A stretch of 64,000 bases of DNA from Allokutzneria sp. A3M-2-11 16 (GTDB lineage Bacteria; Actinomycetota; Actinomycetes; Mycobacteriales; Pseudonocardiaceae): positions 186,001 through 250,000 of the forward strand of contig NZ_JANAVO010000004.1 of the NCBI RefSeq assembly GCF_024213555.1, written 5' to 3'. The notes below the pieces were generated by a model. The model was not told the origin of the DNA, searched no databases, and was given only the letters and a program-made list of their open reading frames with translations. A program made the position numbers and the translations under genes. Of this stretch, positions 27,771-37,700 are shown piece by piece. Numbering within the stretch: position 1 is the stretch's first letter; the number at the start of each line of letters is the position of its first letter.

Positions 27771-28556
27771 TCAGGCGCGGTTCTTGCAGGTGGTGTGGAT
27801 CTTCGTGAACTGGCGCAGGTACTCGTCGTGAGCATCGCCGCCCGTGACGCGCATCAGCACCTCGTCGCCCTGCCGCAGCGCCGACCACGCGAGGTTGTGG
27901 CTGCCGGTGTACACGCGCGGCGTGGTGTCGTCGTCGTAGCGGCCGTCGATCATGATGGTCTTCGAGTGCACCTGGAGATCGCGCTTGCCGGGCGTGTTGT
28001 CGAAGTTGTTGCCCGCGGCCGTGCGGCGGTACCGGGTCAGATCGGTGAAGTAGGTCCGGAAAGCCTTGTGCACCTTGGCATCGGTGAAGGTGAACATGTC
28101 GTTGTACGCCTCGACGGCGTCCCAGTCACCGAGGTTGGACGAGCCCATGTGCACCACGTCCGACACCACGGTGCCGTCGTTCATCCGCACCTTCGAGAAC
28201 GCCGCGAACTTGGTGTGGAGGTATCCGGTGCTCCAGCTCGTCTGGCGGGTGGCGATGCAGCCGCGCCGCGCCCCGCAGGTCACCACGTGGTTCGGCTTGG
28301 TGTCGTCCGCGCCGAGCGCCGCCTTGAGCTGGGCGTGCGCGGGTTTTCCCACCAGCTCCTCGGGCAGGATGACCCGCACCCCGCGCGCGTGTGCGGCGAG
28401 CAGGCGCGCCACCGGGTTCGACTCGTGCTTGATGACGTCGAAACCGGAGTACGCCAGCACGATCTCCTCACCGGCGGTTCATCACCGGATCGGCTCGGCC
28501 CGCACGGGTGTCAGCACCGCGAGCACCGCCGAGACAACGAGAAGGGACCTCCTCAT
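27771..28556 (-). pseudogene. Phospholipase D-like secreted protein, N-terminal region broken
   Basis: A signal peptide (ATG 28556, RRSLLVVSAVLAVLTPVRA) runs into two consecutive in-frame stops, TGATGA at 28479-28484. The same frame then continues as a phospholipase-D-like body from GTG 28460 to the stop at 27771 (229 codons). Both HKD motifs remain: LHTKFAAFS with GSSNLGDWDAVEAYND, and VHSKTIMIDG with YTGSHNLAWSALRQGDE. About 40 residues normally found between the signal peptide and the first strand are missing. An internal deletion that created the stops is the simplest reading. GTG 28460 has GAGGAG nearby, so a cytoplasmic truncated product could still be made. A sequencing error is the alternative. 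Confidence 0.75.
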
Positions 28557-28652
28557 GACCATCCGCCTCCTCTGCTCAGTCCTCAATGGACTGCCGCGGG
28601 GTTGAGAACCGGACGGGCGCGGTAGACGATCAAGACGCGCGACGGCCAGGGG

Positions 28653-28669
28653 CGTGAATGGTATTCACG
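28653..28669. promoter_or_regulatory. Palindromic operator candidate upstream of the ESX locus
   Basis: CGTGAAT, three bases, ATTCACG: perfect 7-bp arms in the 261-bp divergent region between the broken phospholipase gene and eccE. It is 149 bp from the eccE start. The rest of this region shows no gene. Confidence 0.4.
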
Positions 28670-28817
28670 TGTGACCGCAGACATGAGGAAAAGACAATTT
28701 CTCCAAGGTTGGATGTCGGTCATGACCCGGACGGACTCATCCGGAAGGATGCATGAGACCGGTGACACAGGCCCGCGGTGACACGAGGACTCCGCTGGCC
28801 GTGGAAAGGAACTGCGA

Positions 28818-29984
28818 GTGATGACGAGCCAGTCTCCGCCGTCCGACCCACGGGCGAAGGGCACGGCACCGCGTCGGCGCGGACGCGCGGGCGCCTGGTT
28901 CCGCCCCCGGCGGCAGCCGGGCCGCCTCGGTGGTTTCGGCCTGGTCCGACTGATCGCGTTGCAGGTCGTCCTGCTCGGCCTGGCCTACGGCGTGTTCCAG
29001 GGCATGTGGGCGCTGATCGCCTCGTGCGTGCTGGGCCTGCTCGCGCTCGCCCTGATCTTCGGCAGGTCGCACGGGCGCTGGTGGACCGAGAGCCTCGCGC
29101 TGTGGCTGCGGTTCCGCCGCCGCCGCGGCGCCCCCGCCGAGGTCCGGGAGGACCCGAGGCTCGCCGCGCTCAGCGAGCTCGCCCCGACCCTGGTGGTCGA
29201 CGACGTCGACGGGCCCAACGACCGCAAGCTCGGCCTCGGCAGCGACGGCGCGGGCTGGTTCACGGTGATCGAGGTCGCCCCGGCCGACGGCAGCACGCCG
29301 ACGCCGCCGGTCCCGCTCGCCGCCCTCGTCAAGATCGCCGCGGAGGCGGAGCAGGCCGGGGTGGTCACCCAGGTCGTCGCGCACAACGGCCCGATCGTCG
29401 GCCCCGGCAGGCGCGAGCACACCACCTGGGTGGCGGTGCGGCTGGACGCGCACGCCGCCGCCGAGTCCATGATCGACAACGAGGACGGCCGGGTGGACGT
29501 GCCCGCCGTGCTCTCCGAGATCACCCGCCGGGTGGAGCGGGTGCTCCAGCGGCGCGGCCACGGCGCCAGGATCCTCACCGCCGAGGAGGTCACCGAGGCC
29601 CTGGCCCGCGCGTGCGACCTGGCCCGGCCGGGCGGCCCGGAACGCATCCGCGAGGAGTGGGACGCCTGGTACTCGCCCTGGCTGGCGCACACCTGCTTCT
29701 GGGTGCGCTCCTGGCCCGACCCGGTCCGCGGGGTCGAGCTGCTGGCCGCGCTCGCCGAGCTGCCCGCGCCGATGATCAGCGTGGCGCTGCTGCTCGACCC
29801 GACGCTGGCCGGAGCCGACCTGCGCTGCCTGATCCGCGTGGCGGCCCCGCCCGACCGCATCGGCCAGGCGTGCGCCTCGGTCCTCGAAGTGGCTGCACGC
29901 TCGGGGGCCCGGCTGACACAATTGGACGGGCAACACGCACCGGCGGTCTACGCGTCGGCGCCATCAGGGGGAGGTGCACGTTGA
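28818..29984 (+). CDS. eccE: ESX secretion component EccE
   Basis: Inner-membrane subunit of the type VII secretion complex, sitting at the periphery of the EccB-C-D-E unit; 388 aa. A basic N-terminus leads into two close transmembrane helices (LVRLIALQVVLLGLAYGVFQ and LIASCVLGLLALALIFG, about residues 38-80). A cytoplasmic alpha/beta domain follows, typical of EccE (DRKLGLGSDGAGWFTVIEV, REHTTWVAVRLDA, HTCFWVRSWP). GTG 28818 and ATG 28821 are adjacent starts behind AAAGGA. The stop overlaps the TTG start of the next gene, so they are coupled. It heads the left, plus-strand part of the ESX locus. Confidence 0.9.
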   Translation: MMTSQSPPSDPRAKGTAPRRRGRAGAWFRPRRQPGRLGGFGLVRLIALQVVLLGLAYGVFQGMWALIASCVLGLLALALIFGRSHGRWWTESLALWLRFRRRRGAPAEVREDPRLAALSELAPTLVVDDVDGPNDRKLGLGSDGAGWFTVIEVAPADGSTPTPPVPLAALVKIAAEAEQAGVVTQVVAHNGPIVGPGRREHTTWVAVRLDAHAAAESMIDNEDGRVDVPAVLSEITRRVERVLQRRGHGARILTAEEVTEALARACDLARPGGPERIREEWDAWYSPWLAHTCFWVRSWPDPVRGVELLAALAELPAPMISVALLLDPTLAGADLRCLIRVAAPPDRIGQACASVLEVAARSGARLTQLDGQHAPAVYASAPSGGGAR

Positions 29985-31438
29985 ACGAGCCCGAGCAGCC
30001 CGACCCGCGGCCCCGGAACCCCCAGGGCCCGCAGCGCCCGCCGGGACCACCCCAGCCGCCCCACCAGCAGCGCCCGCCCCAGCCGCCGCAGAACCCGAAC
30101 AACGGGCCGCAGCAGAGGCCACCCCAGCAGAGTCCGCAGCCGGGACCGCAGCACGGGCAGCCGCAGGGCCCCAGGCACGGACACCCGCCCACCCCGCACC
30201 AGGGCATGCCGCAGCAGACCCGTCCCCCGCAGCCGGGCCCGCCCGGCCAGGGCGCGGTCCAGCAGCGCCCGTTCCCGGGCGGCCCGGGAGGGGTGCGGCC
30301 GGTGCTCGGCGGGCAGCACGCGCACACGCCCCCCGGCGGCCAGCAGCTCCAGCAGCCGCACCCCCAGCACCAGCAGCAGCCCGTGCCGGGCCCGCACCAG
30401 CAGCCGGGCCCACAGCAGCAGCCGGGACAGCAGCCGGGACAGCACCGCCCGGCGGGCCCGCCCCCGCAACACCAGCAGCAGCCGCATCCCCAGCAGCAGC
30501 AACCGGGTCCCGCGCACGCGCGCCCCGGCGTGCCCATGCCGCCACCGGGCCAGATGGGCCAGGTCCTCGGCGGGCCGATGGCCTACCCGGGCGCGGCCGC
30601 GGCGGGCGCCGCCGCGGCGGCGGCCCAGGCATCGGCCGCCGGAACGCTGCTCGCGCAACCGCTCGCGGTGGGGTCGAGCCCTCCGCTGGCCCCGCCGACC
30701 CCGCCGGGGCCGACCCCGGAGCGGACCGGTTCGCGGGAGGAGGAGTCGTGGCAGACCCGCAAGCACGGCGGCCTGTCGCCGCTGCGCATCGGTCACCACC
30801 ACGCCTCCGACGAGGAGCTGGACCTGCTGCAGATCGCCGGGAGCTCCTTCGGGCTGCGGCTCGGCCGGGACCAGGCGGGCCAGCCGGTCGCGATCCCGCT
30901 GTTCCGGCCGGAGCACACCGAGGCGCTGCTGGTCGGCGGGATGTGGGCGGCGCGGCTGCTCGCCTTCCGCGCGCTGCGCTTCGGCGCCCGCGTCGTGGTG
31001 TTCACCCACCAGTCCGGCGGCTGGTCGGAGCTGGGCGAGCTGGCCGTGGGGCGGGTGGACCGGCTGATGGTGCTGCCGCCCGGCTCACCGAACGAGCTGA
31101 CCGCCTCGGCCGACAAGCCGCTGCTGTGCGTCCACGACGACCAGCCGCCGCCCGCCGAGGACCCGGTGCCGTGGCGGACCAGGCTGACCGTGCTGCGCCA
31201 GCTCACCCCGGAACGGGCCAGGCTCGCCGCGAGCTCGGATCTCGTGCTGCTGCAACGGTTGGCGCCGTTCGAGGCGTCGTTGGTGGCCACGGAGATGAGC
31301 TTCACCCCGGACACCACGCAGGAGATCTCCCGGCTCCGGGACGACATGGTGGCGATGTTCATGGACACCGCCCGGCAGTACGCGGCGCTCACGGTCACCG
31401 GCCAGGAGCAGCGGCTCGGCCGCCCCGGCCGCTACTAG
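29981..31438 (+). CDS. Pro/Gln-rich ESX-associated protein with C-terminal alpha/beta domain
   Basis: 485 aa, translationally coupled to eccE: TTG 29981 lies inside a TTGA overlap and has a very strong GGGGGAGG site. The first ~210 residues are almost pure Pro, Gln, Gly and His and must be disordered; a short Ala-rich stretch follows near residues 205-225. The C-terminal ~240 residues form a folded domain (SSFGLRLGRDQAGQPVAIPL, TEALLVGGMWAARLLAFRAL, ARVVVFTHQSGGW). Its layout recalls an FtsK/EccC-type ATPase strand-loop-helix, but GGMWAAR stands where a P-loop would be, so it probably does not bind ATP that way. The function is unknown; a cytoplasmic or scaffold partner of EccE is an inference. 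Confidence 0.72.
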   Translation: MNEPEQPDPRPRNPQGPQRPPGPPQPPHQQRPPQPPQNPNNGPQQRPPQQSPQPGPQHGQPQGPRHGHPPTPHQGMPQQTRPPQPGPPGQGAVQQRPFPGGPGGVRPVLGGQHAHTPPGGQQLQQPHPQHQQQPVPGPHQQPGPQQQPGQQPGQHRPAGPPPQHQQQPHPQQQQPGPAHARPGVPMPPPGQMGQVLGGPMAYPGAAAAGAAAAAAQASAAGTLLAQPLAVGSSPPLAPPTPPGPTPERTGSREEESWQTRKHGGLSPLRIGHHHASDEELDLLQIAGSSFGLRLGRDQAGQPVAIPLFRPEHTEALLVGGMWAARLLAFRALRFGARVVVFTHQSGGWSELGELAVGRVDRLMVLPPGSPNELTASADKPLLCVHDDQPPPAEDPVPWRTRLTVLRQLTPERARLAASSDLVLLQRLAPFEASLVATEMSFTPDTTQEISRLRDDMVAMFMDTARQYAALTVTGQEQRLGRPGRY

Positions 31439-31442
31439 CGAA

Positions 31443-31486
31443 CACGACGGCGGCCCACTCCCGATCGGGAGTGGGCCGCCGTCGTG
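31443..31486. terminator. Bidirectional terminator, 44-bp perfect palindrome
   Basis: Arms of 20 bp (31443-31462 and 31467-31486) flank a GATC loop that is itself palindromic. It begins 5 bp after the stop of the Pro/Gln-rich gene and ends 11 bp before the stop of the convergent gene, so it can terminate both. Confidence 0.85.
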
Positions 31487-31496
31487 CGGAGCCGGG

Positions 31497-32513
31497 CTAC
31501 AGGCCGTTGATCCGGGTGCGAGCGCGCTCGCCCTCCGTCTCGGCGAGCTCCTGCCAGTCATCCGGCGTCGCCGGGGCGGGCTGCTTGCCGATGTTGCGCC
31601 TGCTCTCCTCGTCCACCTTGCCGTCCTCGGTGGTGTAGAGCTGCTTGGTCTGCCGGTTCTCCTCGTAGTTGTGCTTGGTGACGACGTGGTCGGTCCGCTC
31701 GTCGAGGACCTTGCCGTTGGCGTCCTTCTGCACGACGGTGGTCTGCTCGTGCGTCGTCTGCGGCCCCCTCACGGGGCAGTCGGTCGTCAACGTCCGCGTG
31801 GTGGTCGTGGTCCCGGCGGGCTTGCCGTCCTTGTAGAAGGTGGTCGTGGTCGAGCCGGTCGGAAGGCTGGACATCGTGTAGATGGTCTCGCCCTTGGCGT
31901 TCGTGACCACCTCCTTGACCTCCGTGCCGGTCTTGGTCACCGTGCGCTCGCCGCCGTCAGCGGTCCGGTAGGTCGTGATGATGGTGCCGTCGGCCATGCA
32001 GACCCCACCGGTCTTGACATCGCCCCGGGCGCCGTCGTTCGCGGCGCCCTCGCCCGCCGCGTTGAAGACGCCGTCCATCGTCTGCAGCTTGCCGTTCTTG
32101 TCGTAGAGGTGCGACAGGTTGGCTCCGGCCGGCTTCTTGCCGCCCGCCTCCTGGTAGACCCACTGGATGGCGCTCAGGCTGACCCCGTGGTTGTTCGCCC
32201 CGGTCTCGTAGCAGTCGGCGAGGGTGTGGAAGGCGCTGCCGTCGGCGAGCAGCGTCTGGTACTCGTCACCGCAGAACGTCGACATGCTCACCTGGTTGGA
32301 GCTGGTCAGCTCCTCGGCGGCGCCACCGGCCGTGAGACCGCCGGTGCTCAGCGGGTACTTCGAGCCGCTGACGAAGAGCTCCATCATCGGGCCGTTGACG
32401 TCGGCGAGCAGGTTGGCCGCGATGGTGGAGACGTTCTTGGCGAACCCGCGCAGGCTGCTCGGGTCGGCCTTGAGCTCGTCGCCGGATGTTGCCCAGTCCG
32501 GAGTGGTGTTCAT
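31497..32513 (-). CDS. Candidate ESX-secreted protein of unknown function
   Basis: 338 aa, not recognised as a named family. The first ~120 residues are helical and ESX-substrate-like in composition (SSLRGFAKNVSTIAANLLAD, DEYQTLLADGSAFHTLADCY) with no signal peptide. The remainder is strongly hydrophilic and repetitive, rich in Thr, Glu and Lys, with short turn-strand units (MADGTIITTYRTADGG, YKDGKPAGTTTTTRTLT, KDANGKVLDERTDHV) like those of extracellular repeat proteins. ATG 32513 follows GGAGGAG. It is downstream of the PPE-like gene by 48 bp on the same strand and ends at the 44-bp palindrome. A secreted or surface role through this ESX system is inferred from context only. Confidence 0.7.
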   Translation of the reverse strand: MNTTPDWATSGDELKADPSSLRGFAKNVSTIAANLLADVNGPMMELFVSGSKYPLSTGGLTAGGAAEELTSSNQVSMSTFCGDEYQTLLADGSAFHTLADCYETGANNHGVSLSAIQWVYQEAGGKKPAGANLSHLYDKNGKLQTMDGVFNAAGEGAANDGARGDVKTGGVCMADGTIITTYRTADGGERTVTKTGTEVKEVVTNAKGETIYTMSSLPTGSTTTTFYKDGKPAGTTTTTRTLTTDCPVRGPQTTHEQTTVVQKDANGKVLDERTDHVVTKHNYEENRQTKQLYTTEDGKVDEESRRNIGKQPAPATPDDWQELAETEGERARTRINGL

Positions 32514-32561
32514 TCAGCTCCTCCAACGGTCCGGCCTTGGCGGACCGGTGTGCTGCGGCTG

Positions 32562-34562
32562 CTACTTGGCGGTGACGTCGGGCTTCGGTTCGGCGCGGTA
32601 CTCCTGCTCGGTGCGCTTGTCCACGACCGGCCCGCCGGGGTTGGCCTGCGGGGCCCACGCCTCCTCGGTGCTCTCCGCGACCTGCTTGCGGATCTCACGG
32701 GCGACCTGGTCGGCGGAGCGCTGCGGGGCGATGCGCTGGTCGAGGGCCGCGGGCTGCGCGCCGAGCAGCGAGGTCGGCACCGACGCTTCCTTCTCCCGCT
32801 TCGCGTCGACCGGGTCCTTCGCCGCCATCCGGCCTTCGAAGACCGACTCCGCCGCTGACGGCAGGGCGGTGCCGAACTCCGAGTTCTGGCGCTTCAGCTC
32901 GCGCATCCGCTCCTTGCGCTCGCGGAGCGCGCGCTCGCGGGCCTTCATCTCCTCGGAGTGGGTCTTCGCCGGTCCGGTCCGGTGCGGGTTGGCCAGCACC
33001 GGCGGCACGGAGTCACCGGTCAGCGGGGCCGCGGGCTGCGCGCCGGGCCGGGTCCGCCGGGAGGGCGTGTTCGGCTTGCGGTCGCCGAGCACCGATGGCG
33101 GGGGCGTCGTGGACGGCGGCGCCTGGAACGCGTCTTCCACGTCGTCGTTGCGCGGCGCGCCCTGCTTCGGTGCGGCGGGCCGGTTGCGGTCGTTGTTCTG
33201 CGGCGCGGGCGGCGGGGTCATCTGCCCCGGCTGCTGCGGTCCGCCGAGCCCCGGCACGTCCTTGCGCTTCTGCTGGTCCTTGGCCTGGTTGCCCTGCGGC
33301 GCGGGCGGCGGGGTCATCTGGCCGCCCATCGCGTTCTGGCCCAGCGTCGACCCGCCGAACCCGGGCGGGGCGCCGCCCTTGAAGGCCGAGGGGGCGCCGC
33401 CCGGTCCGGGCGCGTTGAGCGAGGGGTTCGTCCCGAGCACGCCGAGGTTGCGCCCGTTCAGTCCGGGCGGCGGGGTGCTGAACGTGCCCGGCGTCGGCGT
33501 CCTCAGGCTGCCGGGCGAGGGCGGGGCGCCGGGCGTGCGCAGGCCGTTGGGCAGCGGCGGAGGGGTGGTCAGCCCCGTCGGGACCACCGGCGGGGCCAGC
33601 GGCGGTGCCGTCGGCGGCGGCGTCGCGGGCGGGGGCGTCGGCGGTGCCGTTGGCGGAGGCGTAGCGGGCGGTGCCGTGGGCGGTGCGGTGGGCGGCGGGT
33701 TCGCCGGAGCCCCGGGCGGGCCACCGGGAGTGCCGGGCGGTCCGCCGGGAACGCCACCGGGCGCGACGGGCGGCAGCTCCATCCCGGTCACCTGCGGGTT
33801 GAACACGGCGTTCGGCGGGTTCAGGATGTGCGCCTGCGCCTTGGCCATCCGGCCGAGGTAGGGCGCGTAGCCGTTCTCCATGTTCTTGAGGAGGGTCCTG
33901 GCCTTCCTGCTGTACTCGTCCTGGACCTCCTTCTCCGCGTCGGCCTGCATCTGCTCGTTCGTCCGGCCCTGGACGAGGCCGAAGCCGTACATGTCCTTGG
34001 CGATCGCCCCGGCGTAGTCGCCGAAGCTCGGCGAGGCCTCGCCCCGCTTCTGCTCGTACTCCGCGTAGAGGACGTCCATTTCCTTCTGGTACTGGTCCAT
34101 CACCCCGGCGATGCCGTTGAGCACGGAGGAGTTCTCGGCCGCAGCCTGGCGCCACACCTCCAGGTAGGCCAGGTTCTTGCCGAGCTTGAGCAGGGCCGCC
34201 TCCTTGGCGGCGGGCGACTCCCACTCGACGTTGAGCTTGTCGACCTGCTGGCGCAGCTGGGTGCCGGTGTGCTGGAGGTTGGTGGCGACCTGGTTCCAGA
34301 GGTCCGCCCGGGTCCTGGCGTAGCCGGGCATCTCGCCCATCACCATGATCTTGATGGCCTCGATCGACAGCGTCTCGAGCTTGCCGTCCTCGGTCGCGCG
34401 GGGCGAGGCGGGCGGCGGGGTCTGGCCGCCCTTCACCATTTCCCGGCGCTGCTGCTCGGCGTAGGTGAGCGGACCCACGGTGGGGCCGATGAAGTTGCCA
34501 TGGGACAGACGGTCGAGCCCGTTGAAATCGAAGCCGTAGTAGTCGCCGTTCCTGTCACCCAT
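32562..34562 (-). CDS. PPE/WXG-like ESX substrate with Pro-rich linker
   Basis: 666 aa in three parts. Residues about 60-240 are a long helical hairpin region with a WXG-like turn (KLNVEWESPAAKEAALLKLG) and heptad-like spacing, resembling PPE or other long ESX substrates. A YxxxE-type motif (LYAEYEQKRGE) sits near its end and may be the secretion signal. Residues about 270-510 are Pro/Gly/Thr low-complexity sequence. The last ~150 residues are charged and helical (EEMKARERALRERKERMREL). No signal peptide is present. The start is ATG 34562, with GAAGG. It lies 153 bp after eccC on the same strand, as expected for a substrate made with the machine. Substrate status is inference; the helical WXG-like fold is what is seen. 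Confidence 0.78.
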   Translation of the reverse strand: MGDRNGDYYGFDFNGLDRLSHGNFIGPTVGPLTYAEQQRREMVKGGQTPPPASPRATEDGKLETLSIEAIKIMVMGEMPGYARTRADLWNQVATNLQHTGTQLRQQVDKLNVEWESPAAKEAALLKLGKNLAYLEVWRQAAAENSSVLNGIAGVMDQYQKEMDVLYAEYEQKRGEASPSFGDYAGAIAKDMYGFGLVQGRTNEQMQADAEKEVQDEYSRKARTLLKNMENGYAPYLGRMAKAQAHILNPPNAVFNPQVTGMELPPVAPGGVPGGPPGTPGGPPGAPANPPPTAPPTAPPATPPPTAPPTPPPATPPPTAPPLAPPVVPTGLTTPPPLPNGLRTPGAPPSPGSLRTPTPGTFSTPPPGLNGRNLGVLGTNPSLNAPGPGGAPSAFKGGAPPGFGGSTLGQNAMGGQMTPPPAPQGNQAKDQQKRKDVPGLGGPQQPGQMTPPPAPQNNDRNRPAAPKQGAPRNDDVEDAFQAPPSTTPPPSVLGDRKPNTPSRRTRPGAQPAAPLTGDSVPPVLANPHRTGPAKTHSEEMKARERALRERKERMRELKRQNSEFGTALPSAAESVFEGRMAAKDPVDAKREKEASVPTSLLGAQPAALDQRIAPQRSADQVAREIRKQVAESTEEAWAPQANPGGPVVDKRTEQEYRAEPKPDVTAK

Positions 34563-34715
34563 GTCGCCTTCACCGCCCGCTGCTCGCCGTGCGCCCCGCC
34601 ACCTGGAGTCATGTCACCGTTATTAGGGACGTTGCCAGTGTGCCGATGGTTCCAGGCGAGCGGGGCGGTTGCCGACCAAAAGGATCAGATTCCTTGTAGG
34701 TGCATGCTTGTTGCT

Positions 34716-37700
34716 TCAGTCTTCCTGATCCGGTGGGAGGTAGCCCAGCTGCACGAGCTCGTTACCGTTTCGTGACGTCAGCCAGCCGCGGCCGGGCGGC
34801 AGCGGCTGCGGCTTGATGTTGCCGAGCAGCGCGCCCTCCTGCGGGCTTCCGGACATCAGGATGCCCGGCGAGGCCAGGTCCCTGATCCGCGCGATGACCG
34901 GGTCGTACATGGCCCGGGAGGCGCCACCGCTGCGGCGGGTCACCACGATGTGCAGGCCGACGTCGCGACCCTGGGTGAGGAACTCCAGCAGCTGCGTCAG
35001 CGGGTTCTGGTGCGAGCTCGGCGCCACCAGGTCGTAGTCGTCGACCAGGATGAACAGCTCCGGACCGCTCCACCAGCTCCGCTTGCGCAGCTGCTCGGGG
35101 GTGACGTCGGACTTCGGCAGCCGCTTGGTCATCACGCCGATGGTCAGCTGCACCAGGTCCTGCACCGTGGCCTGGGTGGTGGTGTAGGAGATGAGGTACT
35201 CCTCCGGCACCAGGCCCAGCATGCTCCTGCGGAAGTCGACCAGGGCGATCTGGGCCTCCTTCGGCGAGTAGCGGGACATGATGCCGGTGGCCAGCGAGCG
35301 CAGGAACGCGCTCTTGCCGGACTCCACGTCACCGAAGAGCACCAGGTGCGGCTCGGCCTCGAAGTCCAGGAAGACCGGCTGGAGGTCGCTCTCGGCGATG
35401 CCGATGGGCACGGCCTTGCGGCCCCCCGGCACGGCGGCGGGCAGCTCCGAGTAGGGCAGCAGCGCGGGCAGCAGCCGCACCGCGGACGCGCGAGGACCGC
35501 GCCAGGCGCTGTTGACCGTCTCGACCAGGTTCTGGGTGCCCTCGGTGATGTTGTCCGCGGTCTCCTGCGAGTCGATGCGCGGCACCCCGGCCAGGAAGTG
35601 CATGGCGTCCGGGGCCAGGCCGCGGCCCGGGGACTGCTCCGGGACGGCGGAGGCCTGCCTGCGGCCGATGACCGAGTCGGTCGCGTCGCCCAGCCGCAGC
35701 TCCACCTTGGTGCCGAACATGTCCCGGATGTTCATCCGCAGGTCCATCCACCGGTTGCACGCGACGAGCAGGTGCACCCCGAAGGCCAGACCGCGGTTGA
35801 CCAGCTCCGAGAGGGCGGGCTCCAGGGTCTCGAACTCCGTGCGGATGGTCGCCCAGCCGTCGATGACCAGGAACAGGTCGCCGAAGCGGTCCTCGGGGAA
35901 ACGGCCCGCGCGCAGCATCTGCCGGTAGGTGGCCATGCTGTCGATGCCCAGGTCGGAGAAGCGCTGCTCCCGCTCGGCGAGCAGGCTCTGCGCCTCGGCC
36001 ACCGAGCGCCGCACCTGGTTGCCGTCCCGCCGCGTCGCCACCCCGCCGACGTGGGCGAGGGTGCGCAGCGCGGCCAGACCGCCGCCGCCGAAGTCCAGGC
36101 AGAGGAACTGCACCTCGCGCGGGGTGTGGGTGAGCGCGAGGCTGCAGATGATCGTGCGCAGCGCCGTGCTCTTGCCGCTGTGCGACCCACCGGCGACCGC
36201 GATGTGCCCACCGGCGCCCGCCAGGTCCAGCCAGTAGGTGTCCCGCCGCTGCTCGGCGGGCCGGTCGATGACGCCGACCACGCCGCGCAGCGCGCCCCGG
36301 TTCTCGGCGGAGGAGCAGGTCAGGCCGCGATCGGGGTCCACGATCAGCGGGCCGACCAGCTGGTCCAGGGTCGGCGGCGCGTCCAGCGGCGGCAGCCAGA
36401 CCTGGTGGGCGGGCCGCCCCTTGCCCGCGAGCCGGTCCACCAGCACGTCCAGCAGCGTGTCGCCGATCTGCTCGCTGGTGTCGGGCTTCTTCTCCACCGG
36501 CTTCTCGGAGAGGCGGGGCCGCAGGTAGCGGGTGGAGTAGTCCTGCACCGGGTCGATCTCGCGGCCCTCGTCGTCGACGAGCTTCTGGCCGCCCTTGTGG
36601 TGCACCCCGGAGACGTAGGCGGCGCGGAAGCGGACCAGGTCCTCGGTGCCGGTGCGCAGCAGGCCGTTGCCCGGCGCCCTGGGCAGCTGGTGCGCGTCGG
36701 GCACGCCGAGCACCGCGCGGCTCTCCATGGCGGAGAACGTGCGCAGACCGATCCGGTAGGACAGGTGTGAGTCCAGGCCGCGCAGCCTGCCCTCGTCCAG
36801 CCGCTGCGAGGCCAGCAGCAGGTGCACGCCCAGCGACCGGCCGACGCGGCCGATCTGCACGAACATCTCGATGAAGTCCGGCCGCGCGGTGAGCAGCTCG
36901 GAGAACTCGTCGACGATCACCAGCAGCGCGGGCAGCGGGTCCAGCGGGGCGCCCGCGGTCCGCGCCTTCTCGTAGTCGCGCTGGTTGGCGTAGTTGCCCG
37001 CCTTGCGCAGCAGCTCCTGCCTGCGCATCAGCTCGCCCTGGATCGCGTCGAGCATGCGGTCGACCAGGTGCAGCTCGTCTTCCAGGTTGGTGATCACCGC
37101 GCTGGTGTGCGGCAGCTTGTCCAGCTTGGTGAAGGTCGCGCCACCCTTGAAGTCGGTGAGCACGAAGTTGAGGATCTCCGGGTCGTGGGTGATCGCCAGC
37201 GCCAGCACCAGGGTGCGCAGCAGCTCCGACTTGCCGGAACCGGTGGCGCCGACCAGCAGGCCGTGCGGGCCCATGCCGTCGTGCGCGGACTCCTTGAGGT
37301 CCAGGTCCATCGGCCTGCCGTCGGCGGTCAGCCCGATCGGCACCCGCAGCCGGTCCCGGTTGGACCTGGTGGTCCAGGTCTGCCCCACGTCGAGCTGGTA
37401 CGGGTCGCCGAGGCCGAGCAGGTCGGTCAGCTCCAGCGAGGTCGACAGCGGCTGGTCGCCGCTGGAGAGCGCGGACAGCCGCAGCGGCGCCAGGCCGCGG
37501 GCCAGGCCCAGCATCTCCTCGACGGAGAGCACGTCGGCGGTGCCGATGGCGGCCTCGCCGTCCATGGTCCGGCTGCGCATCGCGCCCTCGGCGTCGATGT
37601 CGAGCACCAGGGTGGTGGAGTCCAGCACCCTGGGCGGGGTCTCGGAGAGGTTGAACACCGTCACCCCCTCGACACCGCCCTCGATCATCAGGTGCTCCGA

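Noticed and set aside
29776-30537. Gly/Cys-rich frame antisense to the Pro/Gln-rich gene
   Set aside because: It is the complement of CCN/CAG repeats and has no start signal or homology-like features.
28818-31438. An 886-residue frame covering eccE and the Pro/Gln-rich gene
   Set aside because: Its first part is out of frame with EccE and lacks domain features; eccE is in another frame with a proper start and membrane helices.
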